From NCBI RefSeq assembly GCF_002019695.1, contig NZ_MTIV01000022.1:62001-126000 (forward strand): a stretch of DNA of 64,000 nucleotides, in the 5' to 3' direction. The notes beneath the pieces are model-generated. The model saw only the letters and a list, made by a program, of their open reading frames with translations. It did no database searches and had not been told where the DNA came from. Positions within the stretch are counted from its first letter, which is position 1, and the number at the start of each line of letters is the position of its first letter. This document shows, one piece after another, positions 1 to 8,309 of the stretch. The stretch comes from Evansella clarkii (GTDB lineage Bacteria > Bacillota > Bacilli > Bacillales > Salisediminibacteriaceae). A program made the translations under genes and the position numbers.

Positions 1-104
1 GAACCAATTCTTCGCGCCTTTGTTTTCATGTTTGCTTATTTCACTAACGCAACCCGTTTGTTTGAGTACAGTTTTTCACAAACTAAAGTTTTCACTGTAT
101 AAGA

Positions 105-506
105 CTAACCTTCAATTAACCCAATATATCTGATTTCTTTCCCATCAACAATTGCAATATAAATAGCCCCTCTTTTTTCATTAGGTTTATATATTTTTGT
201 ACCGACAGGTAGTTCCGTCGCCGTCCCATTCTTAAATTCACTACTATTATTAGTTTGATTAGTAATTTCGGTTACTTCCTCACCTAAAGTTAAATCTAAT
301 TCCATTACCCAATCGATATCTTCAGCATATGTATAAATAATATCTTCAGTCATAAAAATATCAGCATCCGGGGAACTGGATAATATTTCTTCAGCAGTCG
401 GATTACTTGTCGCATACTCTTCTTCCTCAACATCTTCGCTGGATTGAACATTACAAGCTGATAATAGCAGGACTACAAAGATAAGTAAGTATGTTTTTCT
501 TACCAT
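105..506 (-). CDS. Small predicted lipoprotein
   Basis: 133 aa. A basic N-terminus and hydrophobic stretch run into a lipobox ending LLLSAC with Cys18, so the protein should be lipid-anchored on the outer face of the membrane. An acidic linker (residues 22-60) precedes a small C-terminal domain. The start has an AGGGAGG ribosome binding site. It lies just downstream of a second lipoprotein on the same strand and may be cotranscribed with it. I do not recognise the mature domain. Confidence 0.75.
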   Translation of the reverse strand: MVRKTYLLIFVVLLLSACNVQSSEDVEEEEYATSNPTAEEILSSSPDADIFMTEDIIYTYAEDIDWVMELDLTLGEEVTEITNQTNNSSEFKNGTATELPVGTKIYKPNEKRGAIYIAIVDGKEIRYIGLIEG

Positions 507-550
507 TAAATTGCCTCCCTAACTAAAAGACGATGATTGAAAGGTTTTTT

Positions 551-952
551 CTATTCCTCTTCCAACTCTAAAATAAATTCCTCCACTTGGTCATTCCATA
601 TAATCTCTACTGTATAAGGAGAACCTGTTCTATTTGCCTCGATAAAATAACTATTACCAAAAGGCATGTTTTCTTTTCCTTCAAACTCTTCAAACTGCTG
701 ACTAACCTTTCCACGGTATTGAAATGCTGTATCTACAATAACCTCAACTTCGCCTGGTACAGGCTCTTCCCCTACATATTCAAAGGTAAGCTCTGCTTCC
801 TCCGTTACATTTTCACCATAAGGCTTTTCTTCCACAAATAAGGATACTTGCCAGTTTTCTGTTTCTTCATTAAATGAATATGATGCTAATTCTTCGCTGC
901 CGCAACCTGTAATAAACAGTAAAACAATTGCTGTTATTAATTTGAGTTTCAT
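551..952 (-). CDS. Small predicted lipoprotein, related to an anti-sigma extracellular domain
   Basis: 133 aa. Signal peptide with lipobox FITGC (Cys17), then one extracellular beta-rich domain. Its pattern (F.EET.NW near the start, a central GN.YF, and a closing VEIIWNDQVEEF) resembles the extracellular half of the predicted anti-sigma protein at 35.7-36.4 kb (GEGKNW, then VNVMWADKEDVF). I infer the same fold used as a free lipoprotein; function unknown. The ribosome binding site is GGGGGGA. It ends about 45 nt upstream of the next lipoprotein gene. Confidence 0.7.
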   Translation of the reverse strand: MKLKLITAIVLLFITGCGSEELASYSFNEETENWQVSLFVEEKPYGENVTEEAELTFEYVGEEPVPGEVEVIVDTAFQYRGKVSQQFEEFEGKENMPFGNSYFIEANRTGSPYTVEIIWNDQVEEFILELEEE

Positions 953-1099
953 ATTATCCCCCCCTACAATTTATTTTCTTACTTTTGCTAACCTCCCTCT
1001 ATAATCTTTTTGTTTTCTTACGAAAACTCCGTTTATCTAAGGATTTCATAGCTACTCTTTTTCATTAGACATTATTTACATGGTTAGTTTTAGCTTATC

Positions 1100-1425
1100 T
1101 TCAAGAAAATGGATGTAAGGGGGCTTGTTGACCAGCTCCACTTAAGTATTTTTTTAAAGTAGAGGGGATTTTACGTATGATCGCCACGATGGATCTCCAC
1201 GTTTCTCATGGGGTTAACCCTCCCATGTCTCCCAGAGTCGATGCTCCTACATTCCTTCGTTCAACCTTGCCATGAGGGTGGAGGTCAGATATGCTCCCCG
1301 CCAGGGTCTCTGCCCGTAGTTTTAGTTTATGTTCTGACTTCTCCGTGCTTCAAATGTCTTAGAATATTAGATTAATTAATAATCAGCTTCGATAAATAGA
1401 GTTTTAATAAAACAAAATTATTGAG
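1100..1425 (-). ncRNA. Candidate bridge RNA region of the IS110 element
   Basis: Non-coding segment after the transposase with several hairpins, for example CATGGG pairing with CCCATG at 1207-1227 and further pairs around 1260-1320. In the IS1111 branch of the IS110 family the bridge RNA lies downstream of the transposase. Placement here is by that precedent; loops that guide target and donor were not identified. Confidence 0.35.
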
Positions 1426-2712
1426 TTATGCAGCTTCTTGTAAGTTATTAAAATGCGGAATATCACTAAGCATCTTTTCTTCACTGAACTCACATTGTTT
1501 TGTGCCTATTGTAAATAAGATTCGTATTAGTTTATTGCATATGGCAATTAAAGACGGCATCTTTTTTAACGGATTGTCTGGACGGGTAGTATAATACTCA
1601 TGCAGGGCTTTAAAGGCTTGGTTCTTCGCGACTAAAGGCATTACAACTCTAAAGAGGAGAGCTCTTAGCTTCTTTCTTCCTCGTTTTGTAATGGTGGTGC
1701 GTCCTTTATGAAGTCCTGATGTATTTTCCCGTAAGTTTAGTCCAGCTAGTTTAATAATTTGTTTTGGGTGAGAATAGTTTCTTAGATCGCCTACTTCAGC
1801 TAGAAACGCAGCGACAGTATCTTTCCCTATTCCTGTGATTGCCACCATGTTCTGCACACCAGGAACTTGTTTAAGTAATTCATCTAAATGAGCATCTAGT
1901 TCCTCGAACTTTTCTTTGAGTAAATCATATTGAGCCAATAAGGTTTTAAGCTCTAATTTAGCCATGTTATTCCCTTGTTTAATGCCGACTGAACGACTAG
2001 CTGCCTCTTTTAATCTCTTCACTCTACTTAAACCAACACCTCTTTGGGCGCCCTTTTTAAGGTGTTGTAAAATTTCATCATCAGATAATTTCAGTAGCTC
2101 ATCTGGCAGAAGATCAAGCTTTAAAGTACGAAGTGCAGCCTTTCCTTCCCAGTCTTTAAATGCGGTAAAAAACTCAGGAAAATAACGGTCTAGCCAATTG
2201 TGTACCTTGCCTTGCACAGACCGGAGGTCCGTTGATAGTAGTTCGCGTATTTTCATGGCCCCTCGGAGTTCCGCATAAACACCTTCAGGGATAATTGGTT
2301 CAGCGTAGCGACCATCTTTGACCAGTTGTGCTATGACTTTGGCATCTTTTACGTCATTCTTGGTTGGTGAATTATCGTCTAATTCTTTACTTTTCTTCGT
2401 GTGTAACGGATTGACCACAACACACTTGATATTTAATTCTTTTAAGTAATGTGCAAGGTTAAGCCAGTAATGCCCTGTCGGCTCCATACCAACGATAACC
2501 TTGTTCATTTGATTAGCAGCTTGAAGTTGATTGATCCAACCTATTAAGCCATCAAACCCTGATTGCGTATTTTCAAAAGTAATAGATTTTCCTAGATCCA
2601 TTCCTCTGAAGTCCTGTGCTCTTGCGACGTGGTTAAACTTCGCAATATCAACACCTACGATTAGAGTTTCAGCTGTGATTTGAGCTATTTTGTTATTTTG
2701 GTTATAATTCAT
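1426..2712 (-). CDS. IS110-family transposase (DEDD recombinase)
   Basis: 428 aa from the ATG at 2712, which has an AAGGAGGA site; a TTG eight codons earlier is less likely. The N-terminal RuvC-like DEDD domain shows GVDIAK (Asp22), GMEPTGHY and KNDVKDAK, which supply acidic residues. The C-terminal half carries the IS110/IS116 signature with ITGIGKDTVAAFLAEVGD and KLAGLNLRENTSG followed by a conserved Ser region. The enzyme is guided by a bridge RNA encoded in the element. The reading frame is intact and of normal family length, so it may be active. Confidence 0.95.
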   Translation of the reverse strand: MNYNQNNKIAQITAETLIVGVDIAKFNHVARAQDFRGMDLGKSITFENTQSGFDGLIGWINQLQAANQMNKVIVGMEPTGHYWLNLAHYLKELNIKCVVVNPLHTKKSKELDDNSPTKNDVKDAKVIAQLVKDGRYAEPIIPEGVYAELRGAMKIRELLSTDLRSVQGKVHNWLDRYFPEFFTAFKDWEGKAALRTLKLDLLPDELLKLSDDEILQHLKKGAQRGVGLSRVKRLKEAASRSVGIKQGNNMAKLELKTLLAQYDLLKEKFEELDAHLDELLKQVPGVQNMVAITGIGKDTVAAFLAEVGDLRNYSHPKQIIKLAGLNLRENTSGLHKGRTTITKRGRKKLRALLFRVVMPLVAKNQAFKALHEYYTTRPDNPLKKMPSLIAICNKLIRILFTIGTKQCEFSEEKMLSDIPHFNNLQEAA

Positions 2713-2910
2713 TAGTGAGTCCTCCTTGGTTATCAATTAAGGGTCCTTTTGCGCGCAAAGCTTTGGACACCTCGTATCATACCAAGAGGGCTCTTTTTCT
2801 ATCAAACTCCAAATTCTTTAATTACAGGAATGCTCCCCGTTTCTTTAAGTACATTGCTTCACAAAGTCTTATCCTTTCATTTATTTTAACATAAATATCC
2901 GAAACCAAAT

Positions 2911-3072
2911 TCACATGGCAAATCAATTTAAAATCACATGAAGGAAAAATTTATTTCCACCTATGTGAATAGGTGTCTGAATTCCTTTGTGATTTTCTGT
3001 ATGTTTAACAATAAAACACTGATATAACAACAAAAAATCACATGTGATTTCTGCTGTGAAATCGCATGTGAT
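2911..3072. repeat. CATGTGAT palindromes and half sites
   Basis: The region between the IS and the dTMP kinase gene holds repeated ATCACATG/CATGTGAT words: 2911-2917, 2933-2940, a 16-bp perfect palindrome at 3035-3050 (AAATCACATGTGATTT), and a near copy at 3061-3072 (ATCGCATGTGAT). This could be an operator array or origin-type repeat. It lies downstream of the kinase gene, so it is not that gene's promoter. Confidence 0.5.
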
Positions 3073-3147
3073 ACTGCTTGTGAATGGCTTCTTTGCATCT
3101 CTGAAGTAAATCCGTTAAGATATTCTGCGTGGCTCCTGATTTATTCG

Positions 3148-3858
3148 TTATACTAAGACTGCTTCTTTTTCATTCTCCATCACACTATCTTCCGTGAGTT
3201 CTTCTCCCAATATATACTTCCGGTATAAGCGATCCGCTGCTTCCAGCACCTGGACTCTTGCGATTGGTCGCGGCTGGTTCGCATCCACGATTTCCGTGTG
3301 GATCTCGCCCCCTTTTTCCTGGAACAAACATAAGAATTCTTCTTTCGTATACCGAAGACGCTCGATATCCGATTCATAATAGTCATTGTCTCCGTATTTG
3401 CCCCTTCGGTGCATACTGACTTCCGGTTCCACATCCAAGTAAATCACCGCGTCTGGCAAACGCATATACCGCGTGAGCTCGGAGAGCCAGCGCTCATCGT
3501 TATCAAATGCTCCGTACGCCCACTCCGTATGCACGTACCGGTCAATCAGTAAAATGTCTACGCCCTGGCGTTCGCATTCTTGAATATACGTCTGGCCGAG
3601 CTGCTTATCCGCAGCCTGGAGAAGTTCAAATGTCTTCTCATCTGCCAGAAGCTCCCCTTTCAGCCACTGGCGGATCAACTGACCTATTGGCGTTTCATAG
3701 TTTGGAAAGCTAGACTGTTCGACTTTCAGTCCCTTTGAAGAAAAATAATTATAAAGCACTTTTGTGGCCGTGTGCTTCCCCGCCTTATCGAGTCCTTCGA
3801 CCGCGATAATTTTCATTTTATGATTGCTCTTTTTTGTATCAACGTTTTGTAATCCCAT
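3148..3858 (-). CDS. tmk: Thymidylate kinase (dTMP kinase), plasmid-borne
   Basis: 236 aa from the ATG at 3858, chosen because GAGAGGG lies 11 nt upstream; the in-frame TTG three codons earlier is too close to it. The core starts at MKIIAVEG with a P-loop GLDKAGKHT, followed by the DRY motif (LLIDRYVHTEWAYG) that positions dTMP, and a LID-like stretch MHRRGKYGDND. It would phosphorylate dTMP to dTDP in the cytoplasm. The GLDKAGK version of the P-loop resembles phage and plasmid kinases. It stands alone between the IS and a divergent small-gene unit, and may boost dTTP supply for replication. Confidence 0.9.
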   Translation of the reverse strand: MGLQNVDTKKSNHKMKIIAVEGLDKAGKHTATKVLYNYFSSKGLKVEQSSFPNYETPIGQLIRQWLKGELLADEKTFELLQAADKQLGQTYIQECERQGVDILLIDRYVHTEWAYGAFDNDERWLSELTRYMRLPDAVIYLDVEPEVSMHRRGKYGDNDYYESDIERLRYTKEEFLCLFQEKGGEIHTEIVDANQPRPIARVQVLEAADRLYRKYILGEELTEDSVMENEKEAVLV

Positions 3859-3963
3859 AGTTATCAAAACCCTCTCTGTTCAGTGTTTTACATATATAAA
3901 TTATACAATATTTCCCAGTTACTAGTCAATGAGACCCAGAGAAACAAACCACTCTTTGAAAAA

Positions 3964-3982
3964 GGTGCGACATAACCGCACC
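3964..3982 (+). promoter_or_regulatory. Leader hairpin (family I)
   Basis: GGTGCG pairs with CGCACC around a 7-nt loop, followed by GATAGAAAGG, 52 nt before the next start codon. One of the recurring leader hairpins described in the findings. Confidence 0.6.
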
Positions 3983-4033
3983 GATAGAAAGGGTGAAACA
4001 CCATAAAAAATCACTAGAAACAGGAGGGCATTT

Positions 4034-4363
4034 ATGTCGCCATACCATCAGACCGCACAAGCTGACTGTACCGTCGAGTTTCGAATTCTCGACCCGAAAA
4101 CGCAACAAGAGGCGTGGAAAGTCCATGAAGCCATGAGAATCAATGCGCCAACAGTCGAGCACCTGATCGAACGGGCCCATCTCTATGTCGGAAGACCGGA
4201 GCGACACGAAAACGTCTCCGCTATTCGGCTGACCGGGACAGTTATCCTCGTTCACCGGGAGAAAGACATTGTGCATGACCACGAAGACACGATCGCGCTG
4301 GATTTGAAAGTTCTAAGGGAGCGCACCACTCCTATTAACGGCGCCGCTGTCGTCGCTGGTTGA
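4034..4363 (+). CDS. Hypothetical protein, 109 aa
   Basis: Not recognised. The protein is soluble, with no signal or membrane segment. It begins with an AGGAGGG site 6 nt before ATG. It is the first gene after a family I leader hairpin and is followed 25 nt later by another small gene, so the two form one unit. A reverse-strand frame overlaps it but lacks a ribosome binding site. Confidence 0.7.
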   Translation: MSPYHQTAQADCTVEFRILDPKTQQEAWKVHEAMRINAPTVEHLIERAHLYVGRPERHENVSAIRLTGTVILVHREKDIVHDHEDTIALDLKVLRERTTPINGAAVVAG

Positions 4364-4388
4364 TCGAAATCGAAAGGAGGGTAAACGC

Positions 4389-4691
4389 ATGCTTACAACT
4401 GAGCGTCACACCTTAAAGTCGCTACAGAAAATGATTGATGGGTTACCTGATAACCTCACTGACCGCGACAACCGATTTATTATTGTCGCGACAAACGGCG
4501 CGATATCGGCCCTCATCGACGCTGAGGAACCGATCAATAAGACGCACCGGTATCATGAAGAAGCTAAACGCATTATCAAAGACCTGCAGGCGTTCATGGA
4601 GTACAGACACCAGGAAAAATGGACCGCCGATACGACCTATGCGTATCACCGAGTGAATACCACGACGGAAAACAGAAAGCTAGAAGCCTAA
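4389..4691 (+). CDS. Hypothetical protein, 100 aa
   Basis: Not recognised. Predicted helical and soluble, with LKSLQKMIDGLPDN near the start. Strong AAAGGAGGG site. It is the second gene of the unit from 4034 and is followed directly by a terminator at 4701-4730. Confidence 0.7.
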   Translation: MLTTERHTLKSLQKMIDGLPDNLTDRDNRFIIVATNGAISALIDAEEPINKTHRYHEEAKRIIKDLQAFMEYRHQEKWTADTTYAYHRVNTTTENRKLEA

Positions 4692-4700
4692 AAGGCACGA

Positions 4701-4730
4701 CCACCCTGGAAATCAGGGTGGTTTTGTTGT
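4701..4730 (+). terminator. Intrinsic terminator
   Basis: CCACCCTG and CAGGGTGG form an 8-bp stem followed by TTTTGTTGT. Confidence 0.8.
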
Positions 4731-4765
4731 GCAAAAAACTACTTAAACTAAAAGGAGCGATATGT

Positions 4766-5011
4766 ATGACTGTGATAGCCAACCAAACCGACCGACTGAC
4801 TAAGGATCAATTTATTACTACAGAGCAAACGATCAGCTTTCTAAGAGAAAGGGGACTCCGACTACATGTTTCCAGATCCAAAGACCGCTACATCTGCCGG
4901 ATCGTAGACAAAGACAAAAACGTGGTCAGCCTTTCTTCTCGCACCGTTCTTGAAGAAGCTGTAACCATCGCCATTGGTAACGTCCGTGACTTCGAGGAGG
5001 TGCCGGTATGA
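4766..5011 (+). CDS. Hypothetical protein, 81 aa
   Basis: Start at the ATG 6 nt after AAAGGAGCG; a longer upstream frame has no such site and crosses the terminator before it. Sequence not recognised. It overlaps the next gene by an ATGA, so the two are translationally coupled. Confidence 0.75.
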   Translation: MTVIANQTDRLTKDQFITTEQTISFLRERGLRLHVSRSKDRYICRIVDKDKNVVSLSSRTVLEEAVTIAIGNVRDFEEVPV

Positions 5012-5349
5012 ACGCCACCGTGGAGGTATCTCTTAAAACGGAGGAACCGCTGGAAATAAACCTGAAAGAACAGCTGATCGCTGACATTTTGCAGCTCGGC
5101 GTGAAGGCGCACTACCACACCAACCGATGCGTCTTTGTGGAGTTCATCGGACATGTGAATCGATTAGATATCAGCGTCCGGGAAAGTTCGAATCTCTATT
5201 ACCATACATTGCACTCCATAGACATCTGGCTGCAACCCTTCCCGTTTTTCAACGAAAAGGAGATAGAAACGTTCGAGCAAGAGGTGATACAGCAGCTACA
5301 TGAAGCGAAAGAGTTATTGGAATCTTTATTAAGAGAACCTGTTATGTAA
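5008..5349 (+). CDS. Hypothetical protein, 113 aa
   Basis: Not recognised. Overlaps the previous stop codon by 4 nt, with GAGGAGGTG upstream. Mixed alpha/beta prediction with a long C-terminal helix (KEIETFEQEVIQQLHEAKEL). It closes the coupled pair. Confidence 0.7.
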   Translation: MNATVEVSLKTEEPLEINLKEQLIADILQLGVKAHYHTNRCVFVEFIGHVNRLDISVRESSNLYYHTLHSIDIWLQPFPFFNEKEIETFEQEVIQQLHEAKELLESLLREPVM

Positions 5350-5429
5350 TATGTAATACTAAAACGTAATCTGTTATCGTTTCTGAAAAGGATATCAGGA
5401 AAAATGATAAGGGTAAAGGAGTGGTATCA

Positions 5430-5654
5430 GTGACTATTAGTAGCGCTGACAACAACAAGACTGGGAAGTACGGAGGGACACCGACCAAAATGATGGAGTT
5501 GGCCGTCGGCACGAAATTCTATGAGTGCAACGGTGGCTGGTCTGGCGAGATCGTCTTGAAGGACAACCAGAAACACGTTCTGATTGACGGGGATTCCATG
5601 GAAAACGCCAAGATCATCAACGAGGATCATCTGCTCGACATCGAAGTGGAGTAA
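5430..5654 (+). CDS. Hypothetical protein, 74 aa
   Basis: Start set at the GTG at 5430, nine nt after AAAGGAG; the GTG at 5421 directly abuts that site. A small beta-rich protein with GTKFYECNGGWSGEIVLKD and HVLIDGDSMENAKIINEDHLL. Not recognised. Followed at once by a terminator. Confidence 0.65.
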   Translation: MTISSADNNKTGKYGGTPTKMMELAVGTKFYECNGGWSGEIVLKDNQKHVLIDGDSMENAKIINEDHLLDIEVE

Positions 5655-5671
5655 CACTGTATCTAAAGCCG

Positions 5672-5706
5672 AAACCGGTGCGGAATTTCCGCACCGGTTT
5701 TTCTTG
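5672..5706 (+). terminator. Intrinsic terminator
   Basis: AACCGGTGCGG pairs with CCGCACCGGTT, then TTTTTCTT. Confidence 0.85.
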
Positions 5707-5733
5707 ATTAGAACAAAAAGGAGTTGGAAACAA

Positions 5734-6246
5734 ATGATGGTAAGAAAAGCGGTAATAAGCGATGCCGAGAAAATGCTGGTGTTAAGCTGCAGCATATATC
5801 CTCCTGAATGGCACGTCCCGAAAGGTTATATCGGTCGAGTGATGGCGAGTAACGAATCGGTATATCGCGTGCTGGACGTTGATGGAGAGATAAAAGGGAC
5901 CTACTCGATGTTTCCATTAAGAAAAGAGGATTACGAAAGAGTACTTCGCGGTGACCTCGACGAAAAAGAATTACCGGAGCTTGTGAAGGAGTATACGCCA
6001 GGCGATGAGGTTTGGTTGTATCTGATTTCTATTCTTGTAGATGTTCATGATAAGGAGCGAAAAACTTTTTCGAAAACCCTTATACAAAGTATTCCTACCT
6101 ATATCGAGGAGATACAGGAGAAGGGCGTTACGATCCGTGAAATAGGCGCCATCGCTATCAGTAACGAGGGGGAAAAGTTTATTGAGAGTATAGGGATGGA
6201 TTTCAGTCATGCATTATACGACATCGAGGGATGGCGCGCCGGTTAG
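5734..6246 (+). CDS. GNAT-like acetyltransferase family protein
   Basis: 170 aa from the ATG after AAAAAGGAG. The layout is that of an N-acetyltransferase: the N-terminus MMVRKAVISDAEKMLVLS resembles the usual R.A...D...I start, a central strand region gives EVWLYLISILVDVHDKERK where the acetyl-CoA P-loop sits, and the end holds SNEGEKFIESIGMDF. The canonical Q/RxxGxG/A P-loop is poorly kept (VHDKERKTFSKTL), so activity is uncertain. It could act on a small metabolite, an antibiotic or a protein N-terminus. Confidence 0.6.
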   Translation: MMVRKAVISDAEKMLVLSCSIYPPEWHVPKGYIGRVMASNESVYRVLDVDGEIKGTYSMFPLRKEDYERVLRGDLDEKELPELVKEYTPGDEVWLYLISILVDVHDKERKTFSKTLIQSIPTYIEEIQEKGVTIREIGAIAISNEGEKFIESIGMDFSHALYDIEGWRAG

Positions 6247-6410
6247 TTACAGAGTTTTTAAAGGCAGCGCCGGCGCGGTAATAGAAAACGTTTATTCATA
6301 TCCACGGAGGACTGGCTCCGTTGTTTTCAACAACCGATAGATCATCTGAAAGACAACTACCCGACCCATATGGGACGGAAAAACCAATATACTCAAAGGA
6401 GCGATTCCAC

Positions 6411-6665
6411 ATGATAAACCCAGGAAATCAAACAATTAATAACCAGGCGGTAGGATTGCGTGACCGCATTCAGCTGGACGCGGTAAATGAATTAAAAACC
6501 ATTATTAATGCTGATGACTATTCAAACGAGGAAAAACTACGGTTAGTCGAAGCCCGCCTTGATTTCAAGAACACGGAGATGGAGAAATATCATCAGGATA
6601 TCGAAAAGCATTATGCAGAAGAACCAGCCGTAGAGCAGCTCACCCTCTTTAGTCTGAGCAGCTGA
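6411..6665 (+). CDS. Hypothetical helical protein, 84 aa
   Basis: Start at the ATG 9 nt after CAAAGGAG; an earlier in-frame start lacks a site. Mostly helical with KLRLVEARLDFKNTEMEKY, likely a coiled coil. Not recognised. Followed by a strong terminator. Confidence 0.65.
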   Translation: MINPGNQTINNQAVGLRDRIQLDAVNELKTIINADDYSNEEKLRLVEARLDFKNTEMEKYHQDIEKHYAEEPAVEQLTLFSLSS

Positions 6666-6680
6666 TAGCCCCCTAATGCA

Positions 6681-6720
6681 AAATAAACCCCACTCTATTA
6701 TGAGCGGGGTTTATTTTTTC
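6681..6720 (+). terminator. Intrinsic terminator
   Basis: AAATAAACCCC pairs with GGGGTTTATTT, followed by a T run; the A-rich 5' side could let it work in both directions. Confidence 0.8.
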
Positions 6721-6913
6721 GCGGAAAGGGCGACATGGCGTGACGAAACCTACACCAAAGGTTTGCCATGCGACTGCTGTACCAAACACGAACATTATTA
6801 CATGTATTACCGACTGTGTTTAAATTATAGCACAACAAATAGTAGACTATCTATCTTTTTAGAAAAAAATTACATAAATCATAAAATGTATTTTTCCTCT
6901 TTTTATTATTATT

Positions 6914-7471
6914 TTATTCTTCTGCCGCAAGATTCATATAGTAGTTTTCTACCATAATTTCTGGGGAAGGGGTCCCACTTGAATTAGCAGTCTTAACACT
7001 TCTTACTCTTGTTTCCTTACCAGGAGTGTGACCGGCTATGAACCTTGTTGTAGTGCCTGTTCCGATGTTTCTGGAATAACTACCTGAAATAGCTTCCCAT
7101 CTTGCTCCAGTAAACAAATTACCATTATTTTCTCTTAAATATAGATAAAAATTCCCGCCAGTGCTTAGCGTAGTTACACGAAGCGTGTAACTAGCTGCTG
7201 AAAATATAGGGCCGTCATGTACCCCTAAATTGAACGCTCTATATGCAATGGGTAATGAACGAGCTTGCATTTCCACACCCCTATTATGCATCTGCATTTC
7301 TTCATAGGTGGGAGCGTCTTTAGGAGGAGTATCAGATACATTATAAGATCCTATCGATTCCGCTATTTCCCATTCCTTTTCGAGATCCGTTTCCTCTCCT
7401 GCAGACACTTGACTTACCCCTAAGCTGACAGTTAATAGAAGTACTGAAAAATAACTAAATATTTTTTTCAT
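6914..7471 (-). CDS. Secreted protein of unknown function
   Basis: 185 aa with a clear signal peptide (KKIFSYFSVLLLTVSLG, cleavage after VSA). The mature part has an acidic propeptide-like segment (26-60) and a beta-rich C-terminal domain (85-185) with many Ser, Thr and Gly residues. No cysteines. GGCGGGAG site. Paired with the membrane-anchored protein encoded just upstream; both may belong to one secreted-factor operon. Confidence 0.7.
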   Translation of the reverse strand: MKKIFSYFSVLLLTVSLGVSQVSAGEETDLEKEWEIAESIGSYNVSDTPPKDAPTYEEMQMHNRGVEMQARSLPIAYRAFNLGVHDGPIFSAASYTLRVTTLSTGGNFYLYLRENNGNLFTGARWEAISGSYSRNIGTGTTTRFIAGHTPGKETRVRSVKTANSSGTPSPEIMVENYYMNLAAEE

Positions 7472-7527
7472 ATTTCTCCCGCCTTCCGATTTTTAAGGCA
7501 ATCAATTTAAATTAGAAAATTTCATAA

Positions 7528-7992
7528 TCACTGATATTCCTTTAATAACTCTTCATATATAGGAATATCTATTTTCCAGCCATCCTCTGTTTTATTTACC
7601 ACATACTCAGCAATAGTACCGCTGTACCCTTCACCCCGAATATAAATCTCTACAAAACACGAAGGCGCTTTTTTGTTCCTGTCACACATGGGTTCGTTGA
7701 TGTCATAAACTATCACACTACCTTGCTCCTGTTCAAGTCCATCGGCATAATATTCATATAGTGCATCATCCCAGTTTTCCGTGTCTAAGTATTCAAGGGC
7801 TTCCTCTAAGTCAGCATCACCCATAGCAACTTCTCTAAAATACTCATCAAGCAGACTAGCTGGTTCTTCTTTCATCCATTCATCCTCTTGTTTCGGTAAA
7901 TCTGAGTTTCCACTAACCATATCAAAATAAAAAACCCCAGCACCTACCACTGATAACAAAGCAACAATCATTACTACAACAACCTTTTTCAT
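7528..7992 (-). CDS. Membrane-anchored extracytoplasmic protein, 154 aa
   Basis: One N-terminal membrane anchor (VVVVMIVALLSVVGAGVFYF) followed by an acidic extracellular domain. The ending EDGWKIDIPIYEELLKEY resembles NTF2-like/DUF4878-type secreted domains, but this is weak. Two cysteines in CDRNKKAPSCF could form a disulfide. GAGAGG site. First gene of the pair with the secreted protein downstream. Confidence 0.65.
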   Translation of the reverse strand: MKKVVVVMIVALLSVVGAGVFYFDMVSGNSDLPKQEDEWMKEEPASLLDEYFREVAMGDADLEEALEYLDTENWDDALYEYYADGLEQEQGSVIVYDINEPMCDRNKKAPSCFVEIYIRGEGYSGTIAEYVVNKTEDGWKIDIPIYEELLKEYQ

Positions 7993-8228
7993 AAAAAAAA
8001 CCTCTCTTAGATAAATTTCACCAATATACTCCCTACTACGATATTAGGTCATTTCCATATTTCTCCCTCCTTTTTAGTACTTCTATTTAATTATGGCATT
8101 AATTCCCAAATTATCAAGTTAATTGTTAAATTTTTCTCAATAATCAAAAAAAGTCCTAATTATAACAATGTCTCCTATACAACCTATTGGTTTACAGGCT
8201 TTCTAATCATTTCGAGGTGAAAAATTGC

Positions 8229-8242
8229 CCCGCATAATCGGG
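8229..8242 (+). promoter_or_regulatory. Weak leader hairpin (family I-like)
   Basis: CCCG pairs with CGGG, followed by ACCAATGAATC, 67 nt before the next start. The tail matches the family but the stem is short. Nothing else was found between 7993 and 8309. Confidence 0.3.
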
Positions 8243-8309
8243 ACCAATGAATCAGGTGACACAGTAAAAATAAGCTGAAATCAAGTAATCGGAAAGGGTG
8301 AAATCTATC

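Larger units (their letters stand above)
1030..2830 (-). mobile_element. IS110-family insertion sequence (approximate limits)
   Basis: Transposase gene plus long non-coding flanks. IS110-type elements lack clear terminal inverted repeats, so the limits are a guess. The 10-mer ATGCTCCCCG occurs at 1291-1300 and again at 2830-2839, one on each side of the transposase. The roughly 350 nt after the transposase stop are non-coding and hairpin-rich. Confidence 0.5.

Noticed and set aside
3926-4282. 118-aa reading frame on the minus strand opposite the 4034 gene
   Set aside because: No ribosome binding site, overlaps a gene with a strong site and leader, and begins and ends in leader and intergenic DNA.
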